Notes: a model not told the origin generated them from the sequence alone. Shown: positions 8,696-18,376, counted from the first letter of the stretch. The stretch is DNA of 64,000 nucleotides from Pseudomonas sp. BSw22131 (GCF_026810445.1 NZ_CP113949.1:1116001-1180000), one strand, 5' to 3'. Numbers and translations: made by a program.

Positions 8696-9334
8696 ATGTG
8701 TGGACGTTATGCACTGTTTCGCTGGACCCCTGCGGTTGCGGCCCTGCCGGGGTTTCCTGCAGACCACAAAGCCCAGTGGAATATTTCACCTGCTGATTCG
8801 GTATTGATGCTGCGTGCAACTGCGGCAGTGGACGAAGCCGGGCCGGGCAGGGAGGTGGCACAGGCGCGCTGGGGGTTGACCCCTCCGTGGTTGACCGACA
8901 TGTCGCGCACGCCCGCTCACGCCCGGGCAGAAACCGTCGCCGAACAACCGATGTTTCGCCAGGCCTTTCGCGAGAGGCGCTGCCTGCTGCCTGCCAACGG
9001 TTTTTATGAGTGGCGCGGCAGCGTGCGCAAACGACCATTCTGGCTGACGCCGGGGGAAGGCTCGGCGCTTTATTTCGCCGCCATCTGGGAAGCCTATCCT
9101 GTAGAAGGGCATACCTATCTGAGCGTGGCGGTGGTGACACAGGCCGCCGCCAGTCAGCGCCGGCCTTTGATTCTGGACGCGCAGGGGCAGCTAGCCTGGC
9201 TGGCGAGCGATACGCCACTGCCAACACTGCAAGCGCTGTTGGCCGCGCCGCAAACCGCACTGCGCGAGCGACCGCTGGCCAATCTGGTGAACGACCCCAA
9301 ACTTAACGCGCCGGAGTGTCTTACTCCGGGTTGA
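8696..9334 (+). CDS. SRAP/HMCES-family protein (YedK-like) with altered active site
   Basis: 212 residues starting MCGRY, so Met removal leaves the catalytic Cys2 exposed. This family forms a protein–DNA crosslink with abasic sites in single-stranded DNA. Kept: Cys2, and Glu105 in NGFYEW. Changed: the position of the canonical Asn75 is His75 (HARAET), and the conserved His of the H-x-R-M-P segment is Ser153 (SQRRP). The fold otherwise looks complete. The ATG at 8696 has no strong ribosome site, but MCGRY must be the N terminus. Activity may differ from canonical YedK. Confidence 0.85.
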   Translation: MCGRYALFRWTPAVAALPGFPADHKAQWNISPADSVLMLRATAAVDEAGPGREVAQARWGLTPPWLTDMSRTPAHARAETVAEQPMFRQAFRERRCLLPANGFYEWRGSVRKRPFWLTPGEGSALYFAAIWEAYPVEGHTYLSVAVVTQAAASQRRPLILDAQGQLAWLASDTPLPTLQALLAAPQTALRERPLANLVNDPKLNAPECLTPG

Positions 9335-9426
9335 TTAATGGCTTTAACATGTGGCAAACCGCTGCTATCTGGAACTTGCCCCTTCTATTACCTAGGATAT
9401 TCGCCATGATTTTCAGGAGATCTTCG

Positions 9427-10245
9427 ATGCGTCAGACATTTGCTCTATGTGCCTTGAGCGCAGCGCTGTTGTTGAGCGGTTGTTCCGCCGTGAACACCAC
9501 CAGCGGTGATTCGGTAGGGGTTGAGCGTAAGCAGTACATGTTCAGCATGCTGTCGACCGATGAGGTCAACCAGATGTACGCGCAGTCGTACCAGCAGACC
9601 GTCAGTGAAGCGAGCACCAAAGGCGTGCTGGACAAAGACAGCGCTGAAGCCAAGCGCGTGCAAACCATAGCGCGGCGGCTGATCGCTCAGGCGCCCAAGC
9701 TTCGCCCTGATGCCGCGCAATGGCAGTGGGAAGTCAATCTGATCAAAAGCGACGACCTGAATGCCAACTGCGGGCCTGGCGGCAAGATCATCGTCTACAC
9801 CGGTCTGATCGACACCCTCAAGCTCAGCGACGACGAGTTAGCCGCAGTGATGGGTCATGAGATCGCTCACGCACTGCGCGAGCACGGACGTGAAGCGATG
9901 TCCAAGGCGTATGGCGTGCAAATGGCCAAGCAGGGCGCTGGCGCATTTTTGGGACTGGGGCAGGACAGCCTTGCGCTGGCCGATACGGTAGTCAATTACA
10001 GCCTGACATTGCCGAACAGCCGTTCCAACGAAAACGAAGCGGATTTGCTCGGTCTGGAACTGGCGGCGCGTGCCGGCTACAACCCGAACGCGGCGATCAC
10101 GCTGTGGCAGAAGATGACCGCGCAGGCTGGCGCGTCGCAGCCTGAATTCATGAGCACTCACCCGGCATCGAGCAACCGTATTGCATCCTTGCAAGCGGCA
10201 ATTCCAAAGGTCATGCCGTTGTACCAGCAAGCGCCGAAGTCTTAG
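9427..10245 (+). CDS. M48-family metallopeptidase lipoprotein
   Basis: 272 residues. Signal peptide with lipobox LLLSGC (Cys19), then a LoiP/BepA-like M48 domain. The zinc site is HEIAH near residues 146–150 with the third ligand in ENEAD (about 205). A C-terminal STHPASSNRI segment is typical of the family. AGGAG precedes the ATG at 9427. It probably acts in periplasmic or outer-membrane protein quality control. No partner gene is adjacent; an inverted repeat follows the stop. Confidence 0.9.
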   Translation: MRQTFALCALSAALLLSGCSAVNTTSGDSVGVERKQYMFSMLSTDEVNQMYAQSYQQTVSEASTKGVLDKDSAEAKRVQTIARRLIAQAPKLRPDAAQWQWEVNLIKSDDLNANCGPGGKIIVYTGLIDTLKLSDDELAAVMGHEIAHALREHGREAMSKAYGVQMAKQGAGAFLGLGQDSLALADTVVNYSLTLPNSRSNENEADLLGLELAARAGYNPNAAITLWQKMTAQAGASQPEFMSTHPASSNRIASLQAAIPKVMPLYQQAPKS

Positions 10246-10254
10246 AAATGACTA

Positions 10255-10274
10255 GATCGGTGCCTGCACCGATC
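10255..10274. repeat. Perfect inverted repeat after the M48 peptidase gene
   Basis: GATCGGTGC–CT–GCACCGATC, a 9-bp stem with a 2-base gap. It has no T tract, so the role as terminator is doubtful. Confidence 0.6.
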
Positions 10275-10278
10275 AATG

Positions 10279-10327
10279 CAGGAGCGCACGAGCAACGCGA
10301 GGCCGCGATGGGCTGCGCAGCGGCCCC
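10279..10327. repeat. Interspersed repeat, copy 1
   Basis: A roughly 48-bp sequence running from CAGGAGCGCACGAGC to GCGCAGCGGCCCC. It returns almost unchanged in inverted orientation at 20082–20130. Different from the REP family above. Confidence 0.75.
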
Positions 10328-10424
10328 AAAACCTGAGACCTCGGTTATTCCTGATACGCCGCATGCTTAGGCTTTACTGCCGCTGGCCACCAGTCCGGCG
10401 CCTTGGCGACTCCTTCAGCGTCGG

Positions 10425-11009
10425 TCAAACCCAGCCGCTGACCTGCATCGCCTTGTAGACGGCAATAATCGCCAGCACGAAAAACGCCGTCGCGGCGATG
10501 CGTCGAATGAGTGTCAGTGGCAGCTTCTCAGCCGCAAAATTCCCCGCCAGCACCACCGGCACGTTAGCGATGAGCATGCCCAGCGTTGTACCCAGAATCA
10601 CCAGCCACAGATAGGAATACTGCGCGGCCAGCATCACCGTGGCGATCTGCGTCTTGTCACCTATTTCGGCGATGAAAAACGCAATGAGGGTGGTCAGGAA
10701 AGGCCCGAATTTGCGTCCGGTGCTTGCTTCGTCGTCGTCCATTTTGTCCGGCACCAGTGTCCACAACGCGGTGGCGGTAAAGCTGGCAGCAAGGATCCAG
10801 TGCAACGTGGCGTCGGTGAAGAAACTGCTGAACCAGGCCCCTACCGCACCGGCCGCCGCATGGTTGGCCAAGGTTGCCGCGACAATGCCGGCGATGATCG
10901 GCCAGGGTTTTCGAAAACGAGCAGCGAGGATGAGCGCGAGGAGTTGGGTTTTGTCACCGATTTCGGCAAGAGCAACGACCGCAGTCGGGACCAACAATGA
11001 TTCCAGCAT
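10425..11009 (-). CDS. TMEM165/GDT1 family manganese exporter
   Basis: 194-residue inner-membrane protein with six predicted spans in two homologous halves. Each half carries the family motif: ALAEIGDKTQLLAL near residue 14 and FIAEIGDKTQIATV near residue 117. Known members export Mn2+ (or Ca2+). I place the start at the ATG at 11009, with AGGA eight bases upstream, rather than at upstream codons inside the leader RNA. The long leader carries a yybP-ykoY-type riboswitch, which agrees with a role in Mn2+ resistance. Confidence 0.9.
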   Translation of the reverse strand: MLESLLVPTAVVALAEIGDKTQLLALILAARFRKPWPIIAGIVAATLANHAAAGAVGAWFSSFFTDATLHWILAASFTATALWTLVPDKMDDDEASTGRKFGPFLTTLIAFFIAEIGDKTQIATVMLAAQYSYLWLVILGTTLGMLIANVPVVLAGNFAAEKLPLTLIRRIAATAFFVLAIIAVYKAMQVSGWV

Positions 11010-11017
11010 CAGGTATT

Positions 11018-11215
11018 TCCTAAGGGGCGGGTCGACACGGCTATGACACGTACAGCCTCCCCGCCCCGGGTAAGGTGTTCGTGTCATAGGTCTTGTCAAA
11101 CCACCGATCCGTCTGAGCGAATCTGGGGTCGCACGCACCATGGTCTGTTGACCAAGTATGTTGATGCGTGCCGGACGAGCATGGCGCTCGTGGGAGACTA
11201 CTCCCCTAGGACGGT
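11018..11215 (-). ncRNA. yybP-ykoY (Mn2+) riboswitch and expression platform
   Basis: The leader of the GDT1 gene on the minus strand contains the GGGGAGTAG signature (complement at 11198–11206) and, further on, a CAACATACTTGG segment, both as in yybP-ykoY leaders. Nearer the gene, CTATGACACG/CGTGTCATAG form a perfect 10-bp inverted repeat (11041–11050 and 11080–11089). GGGGCGGG (11060–11067) can pair with CCCGCCCC (11024–11031), which abuts the AGGA ribosome site. This suggests control of translation start by alternative pairing. The class is recognised by motif; the platform is inferred. Confidence 0.8.
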
Positions 11216-11258
11216 GCGGATTCTGCCTACACCGGTCGTGATCGGCAAGCGATAATTT

Positions 11259-12257
11259 TCAGGCTTTCTTGGCGCGATAGATACGAAATCCTTGCCCCTC
11301 AGCCATCGTCGCGCAGGGCCCGAGATGCTGTTCTATGATCGGCTGATAGCGCAGGAAACTGTTGGCGACGAGTCGCAGTTCGCCACCCTTTTTAAGATGT
11401 TCGCGTGCTTTTCGAAGCAGGTTTTCAGACGCGGCGTAATCGGTATGAACGCCGGTATGGAAGGGCGGATTGGTCAGAATCACGTCCAGATGGCTCGGTG
11501 CGGCATCAATTCCGTCGCCTGTCAGGACGTCCGCTTCAAGCCCGTTGGCGGCGAGTGTCAGAAGACTGCTGGCCGTGGCGAACGCGTCCACGTCCAGCAA
11601 CGTGACCTGGCTGTCGGGATAACGACGCTTTACAGCCGCTCCCAAAACGCCTGCGCCGCAGCCAAAGTCCAGCACATGGCCACCCGGCAAGCGGTCGAGG
11701 TTTTCCAGTAACAGTGCCGAGCCGCGATCAAGCCGGCCATGGCTGAACACGCCAGGCAGGCTGATGACGTTGAGCGGCGTGTCGCCAGCAGGGACGTCAA
11801 AGTGCTTGGCCAGGCTTTCCAGCGGCACGGCCTGGGGGGCGTTTTCTACCGTGACTTGCCAGAGCTGACAGTGGCGAGCGCTGTCGAGTTTGCGTGCGCG
11901 TCCAAAAGGGCTCAACTGACGAGCAGCCGCTTCAATGCCGGCGCGTTTTTCGCCGACCAAAAACAGCTCGCGGCCAGCCAGCCGTGAGGCGAGGGCGTTG
12001 AGCAGGTAATCGGTGAGGTCTTTGGCTTTGGGCAAAAACAACACCGCTGCATCGAATGATTGATCCGGCGCGTGCACGCCGAAATGCGTGCGGTCCGGGA
12101 AACGTGCGTCGAGCGCCGCACGGTCCCCCGCATGCCAGCTCCAGCCATGGGCGTTGGGTAACTTGCCCATCAGGTCATCGGCTGGCAAGCCGGTCAGCAG
12201 CAAGGAACCCTGAAAAAAATCGGGCTGACGGAGTAACACTTCACTGCGAGGGTCCAT
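11259..12257 (-). CDS. rsmC: Ribosomal RNA small-subunit methyltransferase C (16S G1207 m2G)
   Basis: 332 residues in two halves, as in RsmC: an N-terminal degenerate methyltransferase-like domain (about 1–150) and a C-terminal catalytic domain. The SAM motif is [12 protein letters not shown] (about residue 195) and the catalytic N-P-P-F motif is [10 protein letters not shown] (about 260). It transfers methyl from SAM to N2 of a guanine in helix 34 of 16S rRNA. Next to hprA, as in P. aeruginosa. Confidence 0.9.
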   Translation of the reverse strand: MDPRSEVLLRQPDFFQGSLLLTGLPADDLMGKLPNAHGWSWHAGDRAALDARFPDRTHFGVHAPDQSFDAAVLFLPKAKDLTDYLLNALASRLAGRELFLVGEKRAGIEAAARQLSPFGRARKLDSARHCQLWQVTVENAPQAVPLESLAKHFDVPAGDTPLNVISLPGVFSHGRLDRGSALLLENLDRLPGGHVLDFGCGAGVLGAAVKRRYPDSQVTLLDVDAFATASSLLTLAANGLEADVLTGDGIDAAPSHLDVILTNPPFHTGVHTDYAASENLLRKAREHLKKGGELRLVANSFLRYQPIIEQHLGPCATMAEGQGFRIYRAKKA

Positions 12258-12333
12258 CGTCGGGTCCTTGAAAAAGAGCGGAGTTTAACAGCGCACGCCT
12301 ATCGGAGCGCGCTCTTGCATAGGTTAAGGGCTG

Positions 12334-13299
12334 TTAGCTCACCACCCGGATTGGCGCACCGGCGTAGAACCCAAGCGCATTCTCATTGACCTGCGCAACG
12401 ATGCGTTGTCGGGCTTCCTGGCTGCCCCAGGCGCTGTGCGGCGTGATGATCAGGCGCGGGATATCGCCTGACAGCAATGGATTGCCGTTGACCGGTGGCT
12501 CGACCGTCAACACGTCGGTGGCGGCGCCGCTCAGTTGACCGTTGCGCAAGGCATCGGCCAGGGCCTGCTCGTTGATCAGCCCGCCGCGTGCGGTGTTGAC
12601 GATGAATGCGTGGGGTTTGAACAGGCTCAGTTCATGGGCGCCGATCATGTCGCGCGTGTGTTCGTTGAGGGGGCAGTGCAACGTCAGGGCGTCGACTTGC
12701 GGCAGCAACTCATGCAGCGGCACGCGGTCGGGGCGTGCCGGGCGTCCTGGAATCTGCCCCGACAACACGCGCATGCCGAAGGCTTCTGCCAGCTTGGCGA
12801 CCGCGCCGCCCAGTTCGCCGTGGCCCAGCAACCCCAGTGTTTTTCCTTCCAGTTCGACAATCGGGAAATCCAGCAGGCAGAACTGCTTCGACTGCTGCCA
12901 CATCCCTTTGTGAATCGCTGCCTGATAGTCCAGAACCCGAGTGGCCATCGCCAGCAGCAGCATCAACGTGTGCTGCGCGACCGAAGGCGTGCCGTAACCC
13001 TGACAGTTGCTGACCACCACGCCGTGTTTGCGGGCCGCGTCGAGATCGACATTGTTGACGCCCGTCGCCGTAATCAATATCAGCTTGAGCTGCGGATTGG
13101 CGGCGAGGGCGGCCGCGTCGATCATGATTTTGTTGGAGATGGCCACATGGGCGCCGTGCAGTCGTTCCGCGACCTGATCGGGCGTGGTGCTGGCATGCAG
13201 CTCAAGCTCACCGAATGTCTCACGCCACGGGCTCAGGTCCAGATCACCCAGATCCAGCGACGTATGATCGAGAAAAACGGCTTTGCGGTTAGCGCTCAT
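12334..13299 (-). CDS. hprA: D-2-hydroxyacid dehydrogenase (hydroxypyruvate reductase type)
   Basis: 321 residues of the D-isomer-specific 2-hydroxyacid dehydrogenase family. The dinucleotide-binding motif is LGLLGHGELGGAV (about residues 155–167), with Ala/Gly-rich variation of the usual GxGxxG. Catalytic residues are visible: Arg in NTARGGLINE, Glu in the VLTVEPP region, and His in ITPHSAW. It likely reduces hydroxypyruvate or glyoxylate with NAD(P)H. The symbol rests on synteny with rsmC and family resemblance. Divergent from the LysE gene. Confidence 0.8.
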   Translation of the reverse strand: MSANRKAVFLDHTSLDLGDLDLSPWRETFGELELHASTTPDQVAERLHGAHVAISNKIMIDAAALAANPQLKLILITATGVNNVDLDAARKHGVVVSNCQGYGTPSVAQHTLMLLLAMATRVLDYQAAIHKGMWQQSKQFCLLDFPIVELEGKTLGLLGHGELGGAVAKLAEAFGMRVLSGQIPGRPARPDRVPLHELLPQVDALTLHCPLNEHTRDMIGAHELSLFKPHAFIVNTARGGLINEQALADALRNGQLSGAATDVLTVEPPVNGNPLLSGDIPRLIITPHSAWGSQEARQRIVAQVNENALGFYAGAPIRVVS

Positions 13300-13516
13300 G
13301 GGCAGGGTTCCTGTGGTTGAGGGTCAAGAAAACGATAGGGATATGGGGTCATAGTGCTTCAGGATCTCGCTCTGACGCCACCCGCCCGCGTCCCGCGCCA
13401 CTCTGTCGGCGTGAATTCTTTCGTCGCGATGCGGCGGGCTTTTGCTCGCATGGGCTGAAGCGTAAGGTAGCTTTCTTCCCCGAGCCTGCTGCTCTGTCTG
13501 ACCCCGGAGACCCACT

Positions 13517-14146
13517 ATGTACTTGACGGAATTTCTCACTGTTGCGCTGATTCACTTGTTGGCGGTCGCCAGCCCAGGCCCTGACTTTGCGGTCGTCGTA
13601 CGTGAAAGCGTTACCCATGGCCGCAAGGCCGGAACGTACACGGCGATGGGGGTGGGCAGCGCGATTTTCCTGCATGTGGGGTATTCGTTGCTGGGCATCG
13701 GGCTGATCGTTTCGCAATCGATCGTGCTGTTCAACGCGCTGAAATGGGCGGCCGCTGCCTACCTGCTGTACATCGGCATCAAGGCGCTGCGTTCCAAACC
13801 GGCCAGCGCCTCAGATGCGCCGGTCGATATCGCGGTAGGCCAGCGCACCGCCCGCGGAGCGTTCACGGCGGGGTTCGTCACCAATGGCTTGAACCCCAAA
13901 GCCACTCTGTTTTTCCTGTCGTTGTTTACCGTTGTGATCAATCCCCACACGCCGATGGTTGTCCAGGCCGGTTATGGCGTCTATCTGGCAATAGCGACGG
14001 GCTTGTGGTTTTGCATGGTCGCCCGTCTGTTCAGTCAGCCGCGCGTGCGTGCAGGCTTCGCGCGAATGGGGCATTGGTTTGATCGCGCAATGGGCGGCGT
14101 CCTTGTAGCGCTCGGTGTGAAGCTTGCGTTTACCGAGATGCATTGA
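13517..14146 (+). CDS. LysE/RhtB family exporter
   Basis: 209-residue inner-membrane protein with about six spans. The family N terminus is present (LLAVASPGPDFAVVVRES) as is the conserved FVTNGLNPKATLFFLSLF segment (about residues 120–137). It exports amino acids or related small molecules by proton exchange; the substrate cannot be told. The ATG at 13517 follows CCCGGAGACCCACT, a usable ribosome site. Confidence 0.85.
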   Translation: MYLTEFLTVALIHLLAVASPGPDFAVVVRESVTHGRKAGTYTAMGVGSAIFLHVGYSLLGIGLIVSQSIVLFNALKWAAAAYLLYIGIKALRSKPASASDAPVDIAVGQRTARGAFTAGFVTNGLNPKATLFFLSLFTVVINPHTPMVVQAGYGVYLAIATGLWFCMVARLFSQPRVRAGFARMGHWFDRAMGGVLVALGVKLAFTEMH

Positions 14147-14162
14147 GCTGCGCACTGTTTGG

Positions 14163-14243
14163 GAGAAGCTTGCCCGCGAAGTTTTTCGGGGTTGGCGCGA
14201 GAGCTGCGTCGCAGGCTTCGCGGGCAAGCCTCGCTTCAACGCA
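14163..14243. repeat. REP-type inverted pair
   Basis: AAGCTTGCCCGCGAAG and CTTCGCGGGCAAGCC flank a 40-bp spacer after the LysE gene. The outer GCGC of the canonical REP is changed. Confidence 0.7.
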
Positions 14244-14293
14244 AGAAGTGTTGTCCAGTCCACCGCATCAAATGGCGTAACGCCTGCATCAGT

Positions 14294-14339
14294 GCCCTGC
14301 GACCCAAATCATCCCTTTGGCTGATTTGGGTCGCAGGGC
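14294..14339. promoter_or_regulatory. Perfect 18-bp inverted repeat upstream of the acyl-CoA ligase
   Basis: GCCCTGCGACCCAAATCA (14294–14311) and its exact complement at 14322–14339, with a 10-base loop. There is no T run, so it is unlikely to be an ordinary terminator for the LysE gene. It ends 57 bases before the ligase start, so it could be an operator or an mRNA leader hairpin. Confidence 0.55.
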
Positions 14340-14396
14340 GGGCCTCTAGAGTGCACATCTTTGTGCAACGCCTATGCACCTCGAAAAGGGATTCTT

Positions 14397-16073
14397 ATGT
14401 TGCAGACTCGCGTGATTCCACCCGCCGATGGCGCCTACCAATATCCCCTCTTGATCAAACGTCTGCTGTTGTCTGGCAGCCGCTATGAAAAGTCGCGAGA
14501 AATCGTCTATCGGGACCTGTCGCGCCATTCCTACCTGACCCTCAACGAACGCATCTGTCGGTTGGCCAACGTGCTGACGCAAGCAGGCGTCAAAGCCGGC
14601 GACACCGTGGCCGTGATGGATTGGGACAGCCATCGTTACCTTGAGTGCATGTTCGCGATCCCGATGCTTGGCGCAGTGATTCACACCGTAAACGTGCGCC
14701 TTTCCCCCGAGCAGATTTTGTTCACCATCAATCACGCCAACGACACCTTTGTGCTGGTCAACAGTGAGTTCCTGCCGCTGTATCAGGCGATTGCCCCGCA
14801 TCTCACCTCGGTAGAAAAGACGCTGCTGATCACAGATACCGCTGACAAGACCGCCGACCTGCCAGGCTTCGTCGGGGAGTACGAAACCTTGCTGGCGGCT
14901 GCGAGCCCCCATTATCAGTTTGAAGATTTCGACGAAAACTCGGTTGCAACGACCTTCTACACCACCGGCACGACGGGCAACCCCAAGGGCGTTTATTTCA
15001 CCCATCGCCAGTTGGTGCTGCACTCGATGGCCGTGGCAACGACAATGGGCAGCATTGAAGGCGTGCTGCGTCATGACGACGTTTACATGCCGATCACGCC
15101 GATGTTTCACGTGCATGCCTGGGGCGTGCCGTATGCCGCGACCATGCTCGGCGTGAAGCAGGTGTACCCCGGCCGCTATGACCCGGAACTGCTGGTCGAG
15201 TTATGGCGCAAGGAAAAAGTCACCTTCTCGCACTGCGTCCCCACCATCATGCAGATGGTGCTCAACGCCGACGCTGCCAGGGACGTGGACTTCAGCGGGT
15301 GGAACATCATCATCGGCGGCAGCTCGCTTAACCGTTCGCTGTACGAAGCTGCCAAGGCCAAAGGCATTCAACTGACCGCCGCCTATGGCATGTCGGAAAC
15401 CTGTCCGCTGATCTCCGTCGCCCACCTCAACGAAGAGCTGATGGCCGGCACAGAAGACGAGCGCATTACGTATCGCATCAAGGCCGGCGCGCCATGCATT
15501 CTGGTGGAAGCGGCGATTGTCGACCTGCAAGGCAACTTCATGCCGTCCGACGGGGAGACTCAGGGCGAGCTGGTGTTGCGCGCACCATGGTTGACCGAAG
15601 GCTATTTCCAGGAGCCCGAAAAAGGCTCGGAGTTGTGGGCGGGTGGCTGGTTGCACACCGGCGACGTGGCGACGCTCGACAGCATGGGCACCATTGATAT
15701 TCGCGACCGGATCAAGGACGTGATCAAAACCGGCGGCGAGTGGATCTCCTCGCTGGCGCTGGAAGATTTGTGCAGTCGTCACCCGGCCGTGCGCGAAGTG
15801 GCGGTGGTGGGGATCGCCGATCCGCAGTGGGGCGAGCGACCCTTTGCCTTACTGGTGGCGCGCGAAGGTCACGTCATTGACGCCAGGTCGCTCAAAGAGC
15901 ACCTCAAGCCATTCGTGGAGTTGGGCCACATCAACAAGTGGGCGATTCCGAGTCAGATTGCGCTTGTTACTGAAATTCCCAAGACCAGTGTCGGCAAACT
16001 CGACAAGAAGCGCATTCGCCTCGACATCGTCGAATGGCAAAGCACCAATAGCACGTTTCTTTCTACCCTCTGA
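14397..16073 (+). CDS. Fatty-acyl-CoA ligase, AlkK-like
   Basis: 558-residue adenylate-forming enzyme. The AMP/P-loop motif is [13 protein letters not shown] (about residues 187–199). AYGMSETCP (about 332) is motif A5, WLHTGDVA (about 420) contains the conserved Asp, and TSVGKLDKK at the C terminus carries the catalytic Lys. It activates a carboxylic acid to acyl-AMP and then acyl-CoA. It resembles medium-chain AlkK-type ligases. AAAAGGG precedes the ATG at 14397. It is followed by an outer-membrane pair and a MalT/AlkS-type regulator, suggesting uptake and activation of a hydrophobic substrate. Confidence 0.88.
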   Translation: MLQTRVIPPADGAYQYPLLIKRLLLSGSRYEKSREIVYRDLSRHSYLTLNERICRLANVLTQAGVKAGDTVAVMDWDSHRYLECMFAIPMLGAVIHTVNVRLSPEQILFTINHANDTFVLVNSEFLPLYQAIAPHLTSVEKTLLITDTADKTADLPGFVGEYETLLAAASPHYQFEDFDENSVATTFYTTGTTGNPKGVYFTHRQLVLHSMAVATTMGSIEGVLRHDDVYMPITPMFHVHAWGVPYAATMLGVKQVYPGRYDPELLVELWRKEKVTFSHCVPTIMQMVLNADAARDVDFSGWNIIIGGSSLNRSLYEAAKAKGIQLTAAYGMSETCPLISVAHLNEELMAGTEDERITYRIKAGAPCILVEAAIVDLQGNFMPSDGETQGELVLRAPWLTEGYFQEPEKGSELWAGGWLHTGDVATLDSMGTIDIRDRIKDVIKTGGEWISSLALEDLCSRHPAVREVAVVGIADPQWGERPFALLVAREGHVIDARSLKEHLKPFVELGHINKWAIPSQIALVTEIPKTSVGKLDKKRIRLDIVEWQSTNSTFLSTL

Positions 16074-16445
16074 TTCATTCGTTGAATCGACCCTGCGTCT
16101 GGTTTGACCCTCGGCGCAGGGCCAAAGGCCTCTACGGCGGGCATCGCGCTTGCCAAATCTGCAAAATCAGCCATCCTCCCCTCCGTGCCACACCCCCGGG
16201 TACGCCGAAATCGGCGTGCCAGACGCTTTGACGCTGCAAATCACACTTTAGAGGGATCGCGCAGTAGAAGCCGCTGGCTATAGTCGGCACTAGGTAGAAA
16301 CCGGAAAAAAAACGCAGTTTCGTTTCGCAGTTTCATATGGACTGCCCCGAAGCGCGTCGAAAACCAGGCCCTGCGGATTCATCTGCCTGAGTCGTTTCCG
16401 GGATCACTTACTGCCATAAAAATAAAAGCACATGGAGTAGCGTCG
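16074..16445. promoter_or_regulatory. Control region before the DUF1302/DUF1329 operon
   Basis: 372 bp without a gene. CCCTGCG/CGCAGGG at 16091–16121 may terminate the ligase mRNA. ACGCCGA–AA–TCGGCGT at 16202–16217 is a perfect dyad and a candidate operator. A TATAGT at 16279–16284 could be a -10 box with no good -35, as expected for an activator-dependent promoter. All roles are inferred. Confidence 0.4.
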
Positions 16446-18368
16446 ATGACATCAGCAAACCAGTTCTGGCGCCGGGCGAAGTTGCCTCTGGCCGTCAGTC
16501 TCGCCTCTACGCTCGCCGGCCCTGCATTCGGCGTCAGTTTCAATATCGGTGAAATCGAAGGCAACTTCGACTCCTCGCTCTCCGTGGGCGCCAGTTGGTC
16601 AACCCAGAACGCCAACAAGAACCTCATCGGTTCCAACAATGGCGGGCATGGCCTTTCACAGACGTCCGATGATGGCCACCTGAACTTCAAGAGCGGCGAA
16701 ACGTTCTCGAAGATCTTCAAGGGCATCCACGACCTTGAATTGAAATACGGCGACACCGGCGTGTTTATCCGGGGCAAGTACTGGTATGACTTCGAGCTCA
16801 AAGACGAAGGCCGCGACTTCAAGGACATCAGCGACTCCAACCGCAAGGAGGGCGCCAAGTCATCTGGCGGGCAACTGCTTGACGCGTTCATTTACCACAA
16901 CTATTCCATTGGCGATGAGCCAGGTTCGGTGCGTTTTGGTAAGCAAGTCGTTAGTTGGGGTGAAAGTACCTTCATTCAGGGCGGCATCAACAGCATCAAC
17001 CCGGTCGACGTGTCGGCGTTCCGTCGTCCAGGCTCGGAAATCAAGGAAGGCCTGATTCCGGTCAACATGTTCTACCTGTCTCAAAGCATCACCGAGAACC
17101 TGTCGGCTGAAGGTTTCTATCAGCTGGAGTGGGACCAGACCGTTACCGATAACTGCGGCACCTTCTTCTCGCAGCCGGACGTGATTTCAGACGGCTGCAA
17201 TAACAACCTGGCGGTATTGCGCACTCGCAACGGTTTGAACAGTGCCTTGCCAGCAGCACTTCGAACTCCCGTGCAGAATACGCTCGCTCAACGCGGCGTG
17301 AGTTTTGGCAGCCCGGACGAAGGCGCCATCGTTGCACGTGGTCCTGACCGCGATGCACGTGACAGCGGCCAGTATGGTCTTGCGGTGCATTACAACTTCG
17401 AGCCGCTGGACACCGAATTTGGTGGCTACTTCATGAATTACCACAGCCGTCTGCCGATCTTCAGCGGTCGCGGCGGCCCAGCCAGTGCCTACAGCCCAGC
17501 CGGGCTGGTCGGCGGCTTGGCGGCTAATGGTGTGCCGCGCGGTGTAGCAGCGGCACTGGCGCCCACGCTGCTGCCCGTGGTGGTGGCTGGCAACTCCAGC
17601 TATTACATCGAATACCCCGAAGACATTCACCTGTATGGCCTGAGCTTCTCGACCACGTTGCGCACCGGCACCGCGTGGAGCGGCGAGGTCAGCTATCGTC
17701 CGAACGCGCCGGTTCAGCTCAACACCACCGACATCCTCTACTCGGGTCTGTCGCCGCTCAACCCTAACGTATCGCTGTTGCAAGGCCGTCCGAATACCGA
17801 TCAGGCCGGTTATCACCGCAAGGAAATCACTCAGGCGCAAACCACCCTGACGCACTTCTTTGATCAGGTGATGGGCGCGGAACGTCTGACCGTGGTGGGC
17901 GAGGTGGGCTGGACCCACGTCGGCGGGCTGGAAAGCACTTCCAAATTGCGCTACGGCCGTGACCCAAGCTATGGCCCGGGTCCGTTGCCGGGCGGGCAAT
18001 GCCAGACGCTCAACGCCAGTACGCTTGGGGGCGCTGCACAGAACAACCTGACCCGTTATTGCGAAAACGACGGCTTCACCACGGCCGATTCCTGGGGTTA
18101 CCGCGCCCGCGCCATCTGGGACTACAACAGCGTGTTCGCCGGTATCAACCTTAAGCCGAGCGTGGCCTGGTCGCATGACGTCAGCGGTTACTCGCCAGGC
18201 CCTGGCGGCAACTTTGAAGAAGGTCGTAAAGCGGTCAGCCTGGGTCTGGATGCCGAGTACCAGAACACCTACACGGCCAACCTTTCCTACACCAACTTCT
18301 TCGACGGCAAGTACACCACCGTGGATGACCGTGACTTCGTAGCGCTGAGCTTCGGCATGAACTTCTAA
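16446..18368 (+). CDS. DUF1302 outer-membrane protein
   Basis: 640 residues. An N-terminal export signal (KLPLAVSLASTLAGPAFG) precedes SFNIGEIEGNFDSSLSVGASW, the DUF1302 start. The rest has alternating beta pattern, many aromatics and a C-terminal Phe (SFGMNF), the usual end of an outer-membrane barrel. The DUF1302 family commonly pairs with DUF1329 and is linked to lipid-like or polymer substrates. It is followed eight bases later by the DUF1329 gene, so the two are co-transcribed. Confidence 0.85.
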   Translation: MTSANQFWRRAKLPLAVSLASTLAGPAFGVSFNIGEIEGNFDSSLSVGASWSTQNANKNLIGSNNGGHGLSQTSDDGHLNFKSGETFSKIFKGIHDLELKYGDTGVFIRGKYWYDFELKDEGRDFKDISDSNRKEGAKSSGGQLLDAFIYHNYSIGDEPGSVRFGKQVVSWGESTFIQGGINSINPVDVSAFRRPGSEIKEGLIPVNMFYLSQSITENLSAEGFYQLEWDQTVTDNCGTFFSQPDVISDGCNNNLAVLRTRNGLNSALPAALRTPVQNTLAQRGVSFGSPDEGAIVARGPDRDARDSGQYGLAVHYNFEPLDTEFGGYFMNYHSRLPIFSGRGGPASAYSPAGLVGGLAANGVPRGVAAALAPTLLPVVVAGNSSYYIEYPEDIHLYGLSFSTTLRTGTAWSGEVSYRPNAPVQLNTTDILYSGLSPLNPNVSLLQGRPNTDQAGYHRKEITQAQTTLTHFFDQVMGAERLTVVGEVGWTHVGGLESTSKLRYGRDPSYGPGPLPGGQCQTLNASTLGGAAQNNLTRYCENDGFTTADSWGYRARAIWDYNSVFAGINLKPSVAWSHDVSGYSPGPGGNFEEGRKAVSLGLDAEYQNTYTANLSYTNFFDGKYTTVDDRDFVALSFGMNF

Positions 18369-18376
18369 GGACGCAC

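Noticed and set aside
14346..15116. A 256-codon frame antisense to the acyl-CoA ligase
   Set aside because: No start context, and the sense strand has all adenylation motifs.
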